Made by a program: the position numbers and the translations under genes | Shown: positions 23,127-33,960 of the stretch, piece by piece | How positions within the stretch are numbered: the stretch's first letter is position 1 | Layout of the letters: each line of letters starts with the position of its first letter | Notes under the pieces: model-generated | Told to the model about the DNA's origin: nothing | What the model saw: the letters and a program-made list of their open reading frames with translations, nothing else | The model's database searches: none | DNA from: Cunninghamia lanceolata | Taxonomy: Eukaryota > Streptophyta > Pinopsida > Cupressales > Cupressaceae | Length of the DNA stretch: 64,000 bases | NCBI GenBank assembly: GCA_027924645.1 | Contig: BSBN01000252.1 | Location: forward strand, 4,774,001 to 4,838,000 | Reading direction: 5' to 3'

Positions 23127-24137
23127 TCAAAATTTGTGCACAATCTGACATGGTCCTATCTTTTTCATGAGGAGTTTGGTTGGTTGCCCCTTTGGAAGTC
23201 TCTCCTTCTTCAAGTGTGCCATGACCAAATCCCCAACCTTGTATTGTACATCTCTCCTTCTCTCATTGGCTTTCTCCCTGTACTTGTCATTGTTCCCTTG
23301 AAGAGTTTCTCTCACATTATCATGGATGTCCTTCATGGCCAATACAAAGTCCTCACCTTGAGCACTTTTCCTTTCCAATCCATGGAGATCTCTCAATTCA
23401 AGAATACCTCTTGGATGAACACCATAAACAATCTCAAATGGACTCCTTCCTGTGCTCCTATTGGTGGAATGATTGTAAGCAAACTCAGCTTGAGGAATGA
23501 TCATATCCCATGCCTCTCCATGTTGTTTGGTAAGACACCTGAGAATATTTCCCAAGGACCTATTCACCACCTTACTTTGGCCATTATTTTGAGGATGATA
23601 GGCTGAAGTAAATGACAATTGAGTACCCAACTTTTTCCACAAAGTACGCCAAAAGTGGCCTGCAAACTTTGGATCCCTGTCAGTCACAATGTTAAGAGGT
23701 AAACCATGGATTCTAATAATTTCTTTGAAGATCAAACCAACAATGTGTGAAGCATCATTAGTGTATTTACATGGCAAGAAATGAGACATCTTACTGAATC
23801 TATCCACCACAACAAATATACTATCAAAGCCTCTTTGAGTCCTAGGAAGACCCAAAACAAAATCCATGCTAATACTTTCCCATGGCCTATTAGGAGTAGG
23901 AAGTGGCTGATATAGACCAACATTAGATGAAGTACCCTTTGCCCTGTGACAAATACTACAACATTCAACAAATTTTCTGATATCTGATTGCATTTTAGGC
24001 CAAAAATAAAACCTCTTCACCTGATCCAATGTTTTATCCAACCCAATGTGACCTCCTAGTCCACCACAATGTTTTTCCTTTATGATGTTCTCCCTCATGG
24101 AACACCTAGGAACACATAGTTGGCTGCCTTTGAACAA
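23127..24137 (-). pseudogene. Element D integrase
   Basis: The 336-codon open piece starts downstream of the RNase H region in the same frame as 24144-24362. It shows the HHCC zinc-binding segment (HCGGLGGHIGLDKT, then CCSICHRAKG) and the catalytic core. The first acidic residue is in ISMDFVLGLP and the second in VTDRDPKFAGHFW. The third, normally the Glu of the GQTE motif, reads GQSKVVNRSL, so Glu is replaced by Lys. The C-terminal GPF/Y-like module follows (KKIGPCQIVHKF). The enzyme would insert the element's DNA into the host chromosome; loss of the catalytic Glu predicts an inactive product. Confidence 0.88.
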
Positions 24138-24143
24138 AAACCT

Positions 24144-24768
24144 CTACTGCAACAAAAACTTAGAAAATCCAGAATGGTAAGAGTCTAAAAATTGTGAACA
24201 AACTTCATATACCTCCTTGAAATCTTCATCATCTTTATACATATGTTTGAGAGCATCAACCCCTACACTTTGCAACTGAATTTCTTGAATCATACACACC
24301 CTTCTACTCAATGCATCTGCCACTTTGTTTGATTGAAAAAGTATATGCTTGGAGTTGTTCAACCCACTTCATATGCCTATGATTGAGTTTCTCCTATGAA
24401 TTTGGAAAAATAAGTGCATGGTTGTCAGTATAAACAATAAATTCTTTAGGTAAAAGATAGTGCCTCCATTTTTTCAAATCTTGTACCATTGCATACAATT
24501 CCAAGTCATAAGTAGAGTACTTTCTCTTACCATATTTCAATTTTTCAGTAAAGAAAGCAACAGACCTGCCTTCTTGACTTAGGACAACCCCTATAGCAAG
24601 GTTACTAGCATCACATTCCACCACAAATAACTTGTTAAAGTTGGGTAAAACAAGAATGGGCTGTTGTGCTACTTTTTGTTTCAGAATTTCAAAAGAATCA
24701 TTAGCTGCCTTTGTCCAAAAAAACTTACATTTCTGCCCCCTTTGATGGTATCCAAAATTGGTGCACAA
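24144..24768 (-). pseudogene. Element D RNase H region
   Basis: The first piece (24394-24768) encodes PILVLPNFNKLFVVECDASNLAIGVVLSQ and the YSTYDLELYAMVQDLKKWRHYLL segment typical of gypsy RNase H, with the catalytic Asp in ECDAS and Glu in DLELYA. The second (24144-24362, another frame) continues with KVADALSRR, the usual link to integrase. RNase H removes the RNA strand after first-strand synthesis. The frameshift near 24380 breaks the domain. Confidence 0.82.
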
Positions 24769-24784
24769 ATATGACTAAAACCCC

Positions 24785-25599
24785 TTATAAACATCCTATA
24801 AAATGTTGCCAAACCATGTGAAAAATTTTCACATCACCTGCTATTTTTAGAGTTGGCCATGACAAAATGGCTTCTACCTTTGCTAGATCCATCTTCAAAC
24901 TACCTTGTGAAATCACAAAACCAAGATAGGTGAGTTCTTCCTTCACGAAGACACTCTTTTCCATGTTGATCATCAATTTTTCATCATGTAGCTTCTTCAA
25001 AACCTAGTCCAAATGTTGCAAATGCTCTTCTTTAGTCCTGCTAAAAACAAGAATGTCATCCAAGTATACCACAACAAATTCGCCAATGAAATCTTTCAAC
25101 ACTTCATTCATGAGACACATAAAAGTACTTGGGGCATTAGATAGACCAAATGGAATCACCAACCACTCATAAAGACATTCATTTGTTTTGAATGTTGTCT
25201 TCCATTCATCCCCTTGCTTTATCCTAATTTGATGATACCCACTCTTAAGATCAATCTTAGAAAAATATCTAGCCCTCCCAAACAGTCCATTAGGTCCTCA
25301 ATCCTTGGCATAGGGAACCTATATCTTATGGTAATCTTGTTAATGGATCTAGAATCTGTACACAACCTCCATTTACTATCCTTTTTAGGGGCTAGGACTG
25401 TTGGGACAGCACATGGGCTAAGACTCTTTCTTACCAATCCCTTATCCAACAATTCTTGCACTTGCTTGGCAATCTCTTCATTTTGAGAAGGTGTCATCTT
25501 GTAGGCTGCTTTGTTTGGCAAAGTAGATCTTGATATGAAGTCAATTTGATGGCTTATGTCCCTAATAGGTGGCAACTCATTAGGTATTTCTTCTACCAT
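24785..25599 (-). pseudogene. Element D reverse transcriptase
   Basis: The open piece 25219-25599 covers the fingers: a KAAYKMTPSQNEEIAKQV segment, LVRKSLSPCAVPTVLAPKKD and WRLCTDSRSINKIT. The polymerase core then shifts frame. Bases about 25000-25220 encode [18 protein letters not shown] and the catalytic [10 protein letters not shown]. The piece 24785-25000 encodes the thumb (LGFVISQGSLKMD). The catalytic YLDD is retained, but frameshifts near 25230 and 25000 prevent a full product. The domain copies element RNA into DNA in virus-like particles. Confidence 0.87.
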
Positions 25600-25626
25600 A
25601 ATCCCCTTATACTTCTATATCAATTG

Positions 25627-26463
25627 CTACACCTCCTTAGGGACCTCTTCCTGACTAGGATCATGCAATCTAGGACTATTTTTAGGCTTCAAAATTAGAG
25701 CATACCCTTGGGTTCCTTCCTCCTTAAGGGTGTCTAGAAACTCTTTACCACTCACAATCATGATACTTGACCCAACATTCTTCTCTACATTCTCATCAGG
25801 CAATGGATCCATTCTATATTTTCTACCATTCTTGGTTATAATGAAAGAATTAGTTTTACCATCATGTTGTGATTGAACATCATATTGCCATGGATGTCCT
25901 AATAGAAAATGACAAGCATCCATGTGAATTACATCACACAAAATCTTATCTTTATATTCCCCTATCTCAAATTCTATCCATGATTGTTCATCTACCAAAA
26001 CTTGTTGTCCCTTATTCAACCATGATACTTTATAAAGACTAACATGAGGAAGTCTTTTCAATTTCAATTTGTCTACCATTTCAATGGAAACCAAATTTTT
26101 AGTTGAGGCTGAATCAATAATTACCTTGCAAATCTTACCATAGGCCTTGCATGTTGTCTTGAACAATGTCTTCCTTTGACGGGGTTCTTGTGTTCGAGGC
26201 ACCTTCAACATGGTTCTTCTCATCATCAAACTTTCTCCTTCATGGACTAGGGCTGCACTTCTAGTTGGAGAGTTGACATTGTGGCAATCTTCCTCTTGAA
26301 TCAATTGTTTCCTTCTCTCTCCTCCATGAGATCTTGAGGCTTTCCTTTCAGGACATTTAAAAGCTGGATGTCCCACTTGGTTGCAATTGTAGCACCTTTC
26401 TGTGAAGACATTAGGACCTCTCGTTGGTCCACCAAATCTACCTCTTCCATTGGGCCTCCTCAT
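25627..26463 (-). pseudogene. Element D gag zinc knuckle and protease
   Basis: The 278-codon frame starts with an Arg/Gly-rich stretch and one perfect CCHC knuckle, CYNCNQVGHPAFKC (about residues 22-35), the RNA-binding nucleocapsid. After a linker the retropepsin begins: IIDSASTKNLVSIEMV has the active-site Asp followed by Ser-Ala instead of the usual Gly-Gly or Ser/Thr-Gly. Then come VDEQSWIEFEIGEYKDKILCDVI and HFLLGHPWQYD, both typical of chromovirus proteases. It is in frame with the reverse transcriptase start (25599). Confidence 0.85.
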
Positions 26464-26464
26464 C

Positions 26465-27368
26465 TAAAGCCTCCTCTAGAACTTGATTCTCCACTTTTCT
26501 CTTGGGAACTAGATTCTCCTTGACTTCTTTGGGACTGATTTCTGCCTCCAAAACTGCCCCTACCTCTAAAATTTCTGCCACCTCTTCCTCTATTTTGCTA
26601 CTCACCTTTCCTCTTCAACTTCTCTTCGGCCCTTAATGCCACTTGAAATCATTTTTCCATGGTTTCAAGGGTTAATAAACTGATTTCATCTTGGATATTA
26701 AATGTCAAACCATTTAGATACCTTGCCACTTTACCTTTTTCATCCTCCATGTACCCACAATGAAGAGAGAACTTGTGAAACTCCTTGATGTAGGTGGCCA
26801 CATCCAAATCTCTTTGCTTGAGATTTTACATCTTCTTGTAGATCTACACCTCATAGTCTAATGGAAGGAATTGGGACTTGATCCTCTCCAACATTCTACT
26901 CCATGAAGAGAACATACTCTTCCCATTCTTTACCCTCTCACCTTGGGTGTAATTCCACCATGCAAGGGCAGCACCTTTGAGTTTAGTTTTTGCAAACTTC
27001 ACCCTCTTGTTCTCAGGAACTTCCTTGTATTCAAAGTAGTTGTTTAGGGCCTCAATCCACTCCATGACTTCATCAGCATTCATCTTACCACTGAACATGG
27101 GAATCTCCATCCGAGCCTATGAAAAATCCTTGCCAATTGCCCTGATGGCTTTAAGGACATGCTTTTGATCTGCAGGTACCTCTACCTCTTCTTGATCTTC
27201 TTCTTCCTCCTCCTTTTCTTCTTCTTCATCAGAACCTTCATCTATCCTTTTCCCTATCCTCAATGCCTTCAACTCTTCTTGGAGTGCTTCCTTGACTCCA
27301 CTTTTGATCTTTTATCCCATCTCTTTGAACTTCTTGACCACTTCAGTGGTCATCCCCTTTGGAGGCAT
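26465..27368 (-). pseudogene. Element D gag capsid region
   Basis: An ATG at 27368 begins a frame with an acidic Glu-rich stretch. It continues through the open piece 26844-27110, which contains the capsid core: VMEWIEALNNYFEYKEVPENKRV, then GAALAWWNYTQ and IKSQFLPLDYE. Beyond a stop at 26844 the capsid continues with recognisable segments (ATYIKEFHKFS, KVARYLNGL). Stops interrupt it at several places and a frameshift lies before 26463. It would assemble the virus-like particle. Confidence 0.8.
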
Positions 27369-27433
27369 ATTGCTAGCCTCTCCTTCACTCTCTTCTACTA
27401 ACATATACCAAGCCAACAATAGAACCTTTTATG

Positions 27434-27445
27434 GCTCTGATACCA
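27434..27445 (-). other. PBS of D, initiator Met-tRNA type
   Basis: TGGTATCAGAGC on the minus strand lies three bases after the end of the 5' LTR. Confidence 0.9.
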
Positions 27446-27448
27446 CTA

Positions 27449-29080
27449 TGATGTAGAGGCAATGGAATAGTTGGAGGATAGCAAACTAGACAAAGTTTAC
27501 ACTACACCAAAAAGCCCAAATTTGAAGATCAGTTTGTAAAAGTGGGAACAATAGATAGAAACTCTAGGATCATCATGGAAAGGTTTATTTTAGATGTTGG
27601 GGGACCCATTCGAATCATTAGCAAAGGCAGAGCAAACTCAGAATGAGTACTTCCTTCACAAACCCACGAAATTGCTTATAGCCCTAAAAAAGAGAACAAT
27701 CCTCAATAACTTTTGACACATGTCTTCAAACATAGATCTTAGACAATCAATAGATACCCATTTGGACTCCTTATCACATATCCAAAACTAGGTATAGGTT
27801 TTTTTGGATGGAATACCCCAACCTATAACTCCTCTCAATGACCTAGAGCCCCAATTAGGCCTAAAATACAAAGAGACCCCCCTAAAATTCATGCATAAAA
27901 ATCAACCAATGGTTTGAACATTTAGAACACATGCCAAAACTATGGATTTTGTGGGTTTTATCCTCCTACAATCTGCTATTCCCAAAAATGCCTCTATGGA
28001 TCCTCCAATAGGCTTAATACATGGTCATATTAAGCCTCTTCTAACAAATCTTACAAACACCAACTCTCCCTCTCCTACAATCATCCAAAACACTTGAAAT
28101 TCAAATGAATACACCCATCCCACTAGTCTTATGGCCTTGGAAGATAGTGGGATGGTCAATTCCCCGTCGCTTGAGGAAAACCCTAATTTAGGTTTTGTTA
28201 GGTCTATTTTGAAATAAATCCTTATAACTCCCTACAACAAGAGTGTCAAGACACCTAAACCACTTCAAATAATAGATAACTCTCTATACTAACCAATCAA
28301 AACATGAGGAAATGAAGACAATTCTATACCTTCACATAGTACAGTCTATGGCAGCGTAATTCTTCAAGGAAAACAAAGTTCTCAATGGATAGTACAAGAT
28401 CAAATGCTTCTAAGTTGTCTCCTCCTCAATGTCCTAGCCTCAAACTAGTCCTGAGTAAGAGTTACTTCTTCATACTTCACACCCCAATAACCTAGGTTTC
28501 ATGATAGTTCCATACAGAAGAATGGTACAGACTGTTTCTTCAGAAAATATAGAAAAAACAACAAAACAACAGAGAATTGATGTTTTTAATGCATAGAACT
28601 CCTTACACACCATACAATGATCATTTTGAAGGTGTTTTAAACTTGCACACACCTTTACTAACTCCTTGGAGGTAGTTTGTTTGATGGGAAGGTTTACAAC
28701 CACTTCTTCCCCCATCGAACTTCCTTGTGTAGTTTTGAAACTACAACTAATTACAACTGATTACTAGTTTTGTCCTTGCGTTGTTTAGGACTGTTTAGGC
28801 TTAGAAAATGTCTTCAAACATTTGGTAAAGGAATTCAACCTTTGACAACACTTTGACATGCCTTAGCAAGGCTTACAACACGAATTTGTATGACTGTCCT
28901 TTAGGACTTTTAAGACTGCCTCCTATTACAAGGTGATTGCATGAGTGCCTTTTACAACATGGCATCATGATCCTTATTATAGCATGAGAAAATGGTCTTT
29001 AAGACCTTATTGAATCAACAAACAAAATGAACATCAAAACAAGACATAAGTCTTTTGGTCTCATTGGTTCTCTTGTACCA
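27449..29080 (-). repeat. Element D 5' LTR
   Basis: This 1,632-bp copy pairs with 21137-22761. Its position next to the PBS marks it as the 5' LTR of a minus-strand element. Confidence 0.92.
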
Positions 29081-29085
29081 ACAAT

Positions 29086-31546
29086 GAGTAGATCAATACC
29101 AACTTGGTTCGACTGATAAATTACAATAAGAAAGGATGATCCACATTACACTTTTATCAAATTCATCTTTTCCATTATGGTTAATTTCTTATTATAACTT
29201 CCTAAATAATTAAGGACACATAATTCAAATTCTATTAATTAACTACCAAAATCCAAATCCCAAACAATATTTTAAAACTCAATATTTTAAAAAAATGGGT
29301 TACTAATATTTCTATGCCATTGGAATTTTAATTTATGGTAGCTATAATTATGAACTATATTATACTTGAACTTGATATTAAAGTCAATTATGCACTGCAT
29401 TGGACTTAAGAAAGGATAGGTCATAAAGGAATTAATACTTGTTCAAAAAAATGAAGATGTTACCATCACCTTACAAGAGTGCATACAATGGAGTGATATG
29501 TGAGAATATGATGTCTATGCAATCAAGAATGTAAAGTGAAGACCACACTATCTTTAGAAGCTTTTGAGAAATATATAATGTGAATAATGGGCAAGCTTAA
29601 AGATGATACAATGAAAGATATGAATCTTTATGATGCATTAATCTTGTAAATACTTGACTAGAGATAAATTCCTAAGATCCTTCAACTATTGAGCCATTAC
29701 ATTGAATATTAACCATATAACCCAAGGATTACAATTCATACATGTAATTCATACATGATTTCTAAGTATATCACCTAAACCCTTAAACAACCATAATTGT
29801 AGTAAGAAATCAACTTTTAAGTACATTATCGAACCCTAGATGATTTGAGTACTAATAGATGAAACAAATATGACCACTAATATCGACCAATCATGTACCA
29901 CCAAAAAATGTAACGAGTTGAGGTAGTCCATATGATGCTATCCAATAACAAGATGATTCTTTATTAATGTGAATATGGTCAATCTAAACAAATCCATAGA
30001 GTGAATGATTAGAAAATACTGATTTATAGTTTGTAATCAAAATTATTTGTAGAACTCTTCAATCGAAATGAACCACATTCATTGCATTATGAGTATATCT
30101 ATCTCGAATGACAATCTTTTGCATATTCCCAATAATAATTCTATAAGTGCATAATTCTATCTTTTCTAGGACATGTGATATCCTATTCACAATAGTTAGT
30201 AACCCAAATATTCATCTAGAAGAAAGCTCCCATCTTTAATTCAATCAAAATATAAAACATGATATCTATTATATAACATTTTACATAACTTGTTATGCAC
30301 ATTTTTTGAAATCTTCCTTCCTTAATAAGCATACATATACTTTACATGGGACATAATTCTCCACCTCTCATGTCTTTTGATTTCCTAACCATTAACCCTC
30401 CGCATGTTGTATTATACTTTTGTTTGTTTCATTGAGGGTTTACTTTTCCCAAAACAAATGACATCTTTTAAATATGGACACGACCTTTCAAAATAATCCT
30501 TGGTTGAATGGTTACATATCACAAAGCTTAGTTGATTAAAATAAAAACTATTATCTATTTGATTCTTCTTACAATAGGCCATGTGATCCAATATCTCTTC
30601 TCAACCATTCAACTTAGTAACACATGCTTGATGGTCTAAATAATTGGTACTTTAATACTCATGTATATTATGAATATGACTACCATTCCATTCTTGATTG
30701 GATCACCAACTTTCCTCCCACCCTGGTCGATTCAACCATGACCATATTCTCACCAGCCACATGAATGACCTGGCACAAACATAGTTATATAAGTCTCCTA
30801 CCCTAATGTATGTTGAGTGCTCAACCAGATCCCCATATGGATATACATATAAGCTAACCGAGCATATTGACGGTCAAGCCATGTTATCCATCAACCCTGA
30901 TGGGAATTATAATAGTGTAGTCTTGTTCTTATATTTTGGGCCCATGTCAACTAGATTGTCCTTTTACAAGTTTTCTTACCATTTATTCTCCCAAATCATT
31001 TTCAAACCAATACAAAGTCTAATTGCATAGCACCTTTAGTTGCTCACTTGAAAAGGTATCAATGAAGGTTGGAACATTTGATGGTAATGTTATGCTTGTC
31101 TATATGAAATTGTAAATCTATAACAAACAATGTTGTATTCTTGCATGGATATTTGTATACATTTTTCTATTGTTATTCAGAATGTTATATATTGTATTTT
31201 CATACTATCTATGCCTAAAATATGTATCTTCTTAATATTCACTTTCTCCATTATTATAGACATGATTGAACATCACTATTTAGAGACATATTTAATGATG
31301 GAAGGGTCTAAACCCTTAGGAAATGAGATACATGTTCCTTTAGTGAAAGTTCCCATAAACTATATACAATTGCTCAAAGATTATGAATTGAATCCATAGG
31401 TTCATATGGGAGGACATGTCATTTGAGTTCCAAATCATGGCATTATTAAATCCAAAAGCATACACTAGTGGTGCTCAAGTTTTAAGATACTAAAGCACAA
31501 AAAATTCTTATAATTATAACTTCAAAACATATATTGAAGCATCTTT
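29086..31546. other. Interior of C, non-coding, part 2
   Basis: This is AT-rich sequence without a recognised domain. Two short plus-strand open frames (30806-31030, 31130-31399) match nothing I know and lie antisense to the element; they are probably chance frames. Confidence 0.55.
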
Positions 31547-31551
31547 CAACC
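31547..31551. repeat. TSD of element H (CAACC), left copy
   Basis: CAACC precedes the LTR start at 31552 and recurs at 38022-38026 directly after the right LTR. Confidence 0.92.
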
Positions 31552-33724
31552 TGTTGGTGCCTGAATTGACTGTCAGTTTCTGAGCAATTTTTCATGCAGG
31601 CACCTTCCCAAAAAATCCAAAAGGTTCTAAGTTTTGGCACCCCTTCAGTGTTTTGCAGCATCCGCATCATCTTTCCTGAGGAAGGGGTCATCATGTTTTG
31701 TCCATCAGTGAAAGTTTTGTTTTTTTGAGTGCTCCGATTGTGTCTTTGAACTTTCAGTTTGAACCTCGCCGGTGAACCTCAATGTTGAACCTCACCATTG
31801 AACCATCTGTTTGAACCGGTTCAATGGTTCAAAGCTTTATGTTTTTGGTTTCATCGGCATGATGGCAGCTATCGGCATAGGTTTGTGGTCTTGCTCCGAC
31901 GGTCTAAGTCACACCGACGGAGATGGGAAGCCAAGTTGCCATCGGCGTGACTTTTGTTGTCGGCGAGCATTGCTTTTGCTTTGGCCAATGGTTTTTATCT
32001 TGGCGACGGGTGTTTTTTGTTTGGCCATCGGTGAGACTTGTTTTATCAGCCTAGTCGATGGAAGTTGGCTTGATGGTCTATCTCTGGCCGATGATGGGAA
32101 ATATGGAGTTTGTGATGGCGTCGGTGAGACTATTGAGGTCGGTCAGAGGAGTTTCAGGTTGGCCGATGGGATTGGTCTAGCCGACAGGGGATTGCGATGG
32201 GCTTCATCGGTGTAACACATGAGGTCGGCCAGAGGATTTTTGGATGCTCTGATGGAGGGAGTCACGGTGACGGAGGGTGTGTTTTGTTTGCCATCGGAGA
32301 GACTTGATAGATCGGCGAGAGTTTTTTGGGGCAAGCCGATGGCTTAGCTTTGGGCGAGGGCTTGTGTGTCGAGCGCGGCAAAAGTGCTCAACACTTAGTA
32401 TGTTTGAGGCCATGTTTATAAAACGTTAAAGTGATCTTCTCACTATGCATGTGGGATTAATCTCCCTACATTATTTTGAACCTGCGAGGAAGCGCTTCTT
32501 GGCAGGAAGCTCCATTTTGAACAGTGCAACGGTTTCCAAGTAGGCCGTGAGTGGTTGAGCCATCAATGGCGATTGTAGCAGGGGTGTGGGCGATAGTACA
32601 AGTGATTAAACTACCCAATTTTTAGCATGAAGACTTCCAAATGGTGGCACAGGGCTCGAGGCCACCCCTGTCAACTCTCCTGCCTACTACATTGATAACT
32701 TATGGGCGCCATCTCTCATGGGCTGTATCTGGCAGTTTTTTGTAAAAATCATGTAATTAATTGCTGTGGGTACACTTTATGGCCGATATAGGCAGACTGT
32801 GTTACCATTGTTTTGGTTGTTGAAAGTTGAACATTTGGCTCTATAATACAATACAGCTGATTTGGTTGCTCTGTACAGCAAAACCTGTGAGTTTATGTAT
32901 CTCTTGTTGTACGTTTTTGCATGAATCCACTTATTTCATGGTTAATTCTATATGAGAAATGCTATGTTAGCATGTGTTTTGTTAATTCTATCTCTAGTAT
33001 TACATGTATCTTTCTTCTGAGTCTAGATATTTAGGCAATGTTTAAGACTCTAGAACATAGAATTCCTGTGTTGAATGTCTGATCTCTTAACTTCTGCTCA
33101 AGGGGTAGATTAAATTGTTCTCAGATTGAACATTGGGAAGGGTATACTGCAGTAGGGATGCCATAAGTATAGATAGCTTAACACTCTGTATTGGGAGATA
33201 TCTGTAAGGCAGGTATCATATGTGTCCCCCTAAAATCCAGTTTTAGTTGTTCATGCATATCATTCACAGGTGTATGTCTATTGACTCCAGGCCCTGGATA
33301 GGCACCAATCTTGCTTTGTGTTTGTGTTACAACCATGTCCAGCTTTGCATCCAAACTTAAAATTAAAATCAAAATCTAAAACAACCTTTAGGACATTAGA
33401 ATTAGTTTTAGGATCCTCAGTCCTCTGTCTACAACTGCAAATAGGCCCAAAGCTAGCCCCTTTGCTCTTATCTTATAGTTTTGGTCTACTTATAGGAGGA
33501 CTTATCTGCTTTCTGTCAGCATCCCAGCCTTGTATGTATATCCTCATGGATGTTGAGTAGGGAATACCCCCCTAGGTTTTGCAGAGCCTAAAGAAGAAGA
33601 GGAGATAAAATATAGAGTCTATCTCCTACACTGTTGGCCCCTGGCCTAGAGATCCTGTTGATCATTGATGGCTACCTTGTAGGGAAATCTGGGAATAAGC
33701 ATCCAGTCTGGGAAAACACCAACA
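31552..33724 (+). repeat. Element H 5' LTR
   Basis: This 2,173-bp LTR is highly similar to 35850-38021. Most differences are C/T or G/A changes, many at CpG. It is richer in CG than its surroundings. Confidence 0.93.
31913..32229. promoter_or_regulatory. Cluster of six RCCGAC motifs in the H 5' LTR
   Basis: RCCGAC is the core of the dehydration/cold response element bound by DREB/CBF factors in plants. It occurs at 31913-31918, 31959-31964 (minus), 32120-32125 (minus), 32138-32143 (minus), 32180-32185 and 32224-32229 (minus). The 3' LTR keeps three of these: 36436-36441, 36478-36483 and 36522-36527. A regulatory role is inference. Confidence 0.35.
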
Positions 33725-33729
33725 GAAAT

Positions 33730-33747
33730 TGGCGGCTTTACTGGGGA
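33730..33747 (+). other. PBS of H, tRNA-Arg type
   Basis: TGGCGGCTTTACTGGGGA begins five bases after the 5' LTR. It resembles TGGCGACTCCACTGGGGA, the PBS of Ogre-like gypsy elements that is complementary to tRNA-Arg, with three differences. Confidence 0.78.
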
Positions 33748-33960
33748 GAGTGAGAGTCAAGTAACCTGAGGGCTGGAAAATCTAGTTTCCAGTGAAGTTG
33801 TTGCAGCAAAAAGGAACCATGTGGTGCTCTGCTGGGGTGATGAATCCAGAAAACAAAAGTGCCTTGCTGACATTCTGTCCTCTCTCTAAGAGGTGGCGAC
33901 TCTATTGAAAGAACCTATCAATGCTGCAACATATATCCAAGTATTCATCTTTGATTCAAA

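Larger units (their letters stand above)
21137..29080 (-). mobile_element. Element D: chromodomain Ty3/gypsy retrotransposon, decayed
   Basis: This 7.9-kb complete insertion has 1.6-kb LTRs, a perfect TSD and a Met-tRNA PBS. The interior carries, on the minus strand, gag, zinc knuckle, protease, reverse transcriptase, RNase H, integrase and a C-terminal chromodomain, in the order of a chromovirus. Stops and several frameshifts interrupt it, so it is no longer autonomous. Confidence 0.93.

Noticed and set aside
30806..31399. Frames at 30806-31030 and 31130-31399 as genes of C
   Set aside because: They lie antisense to C, are short and without a known domain, and there is no second copy for comparison.
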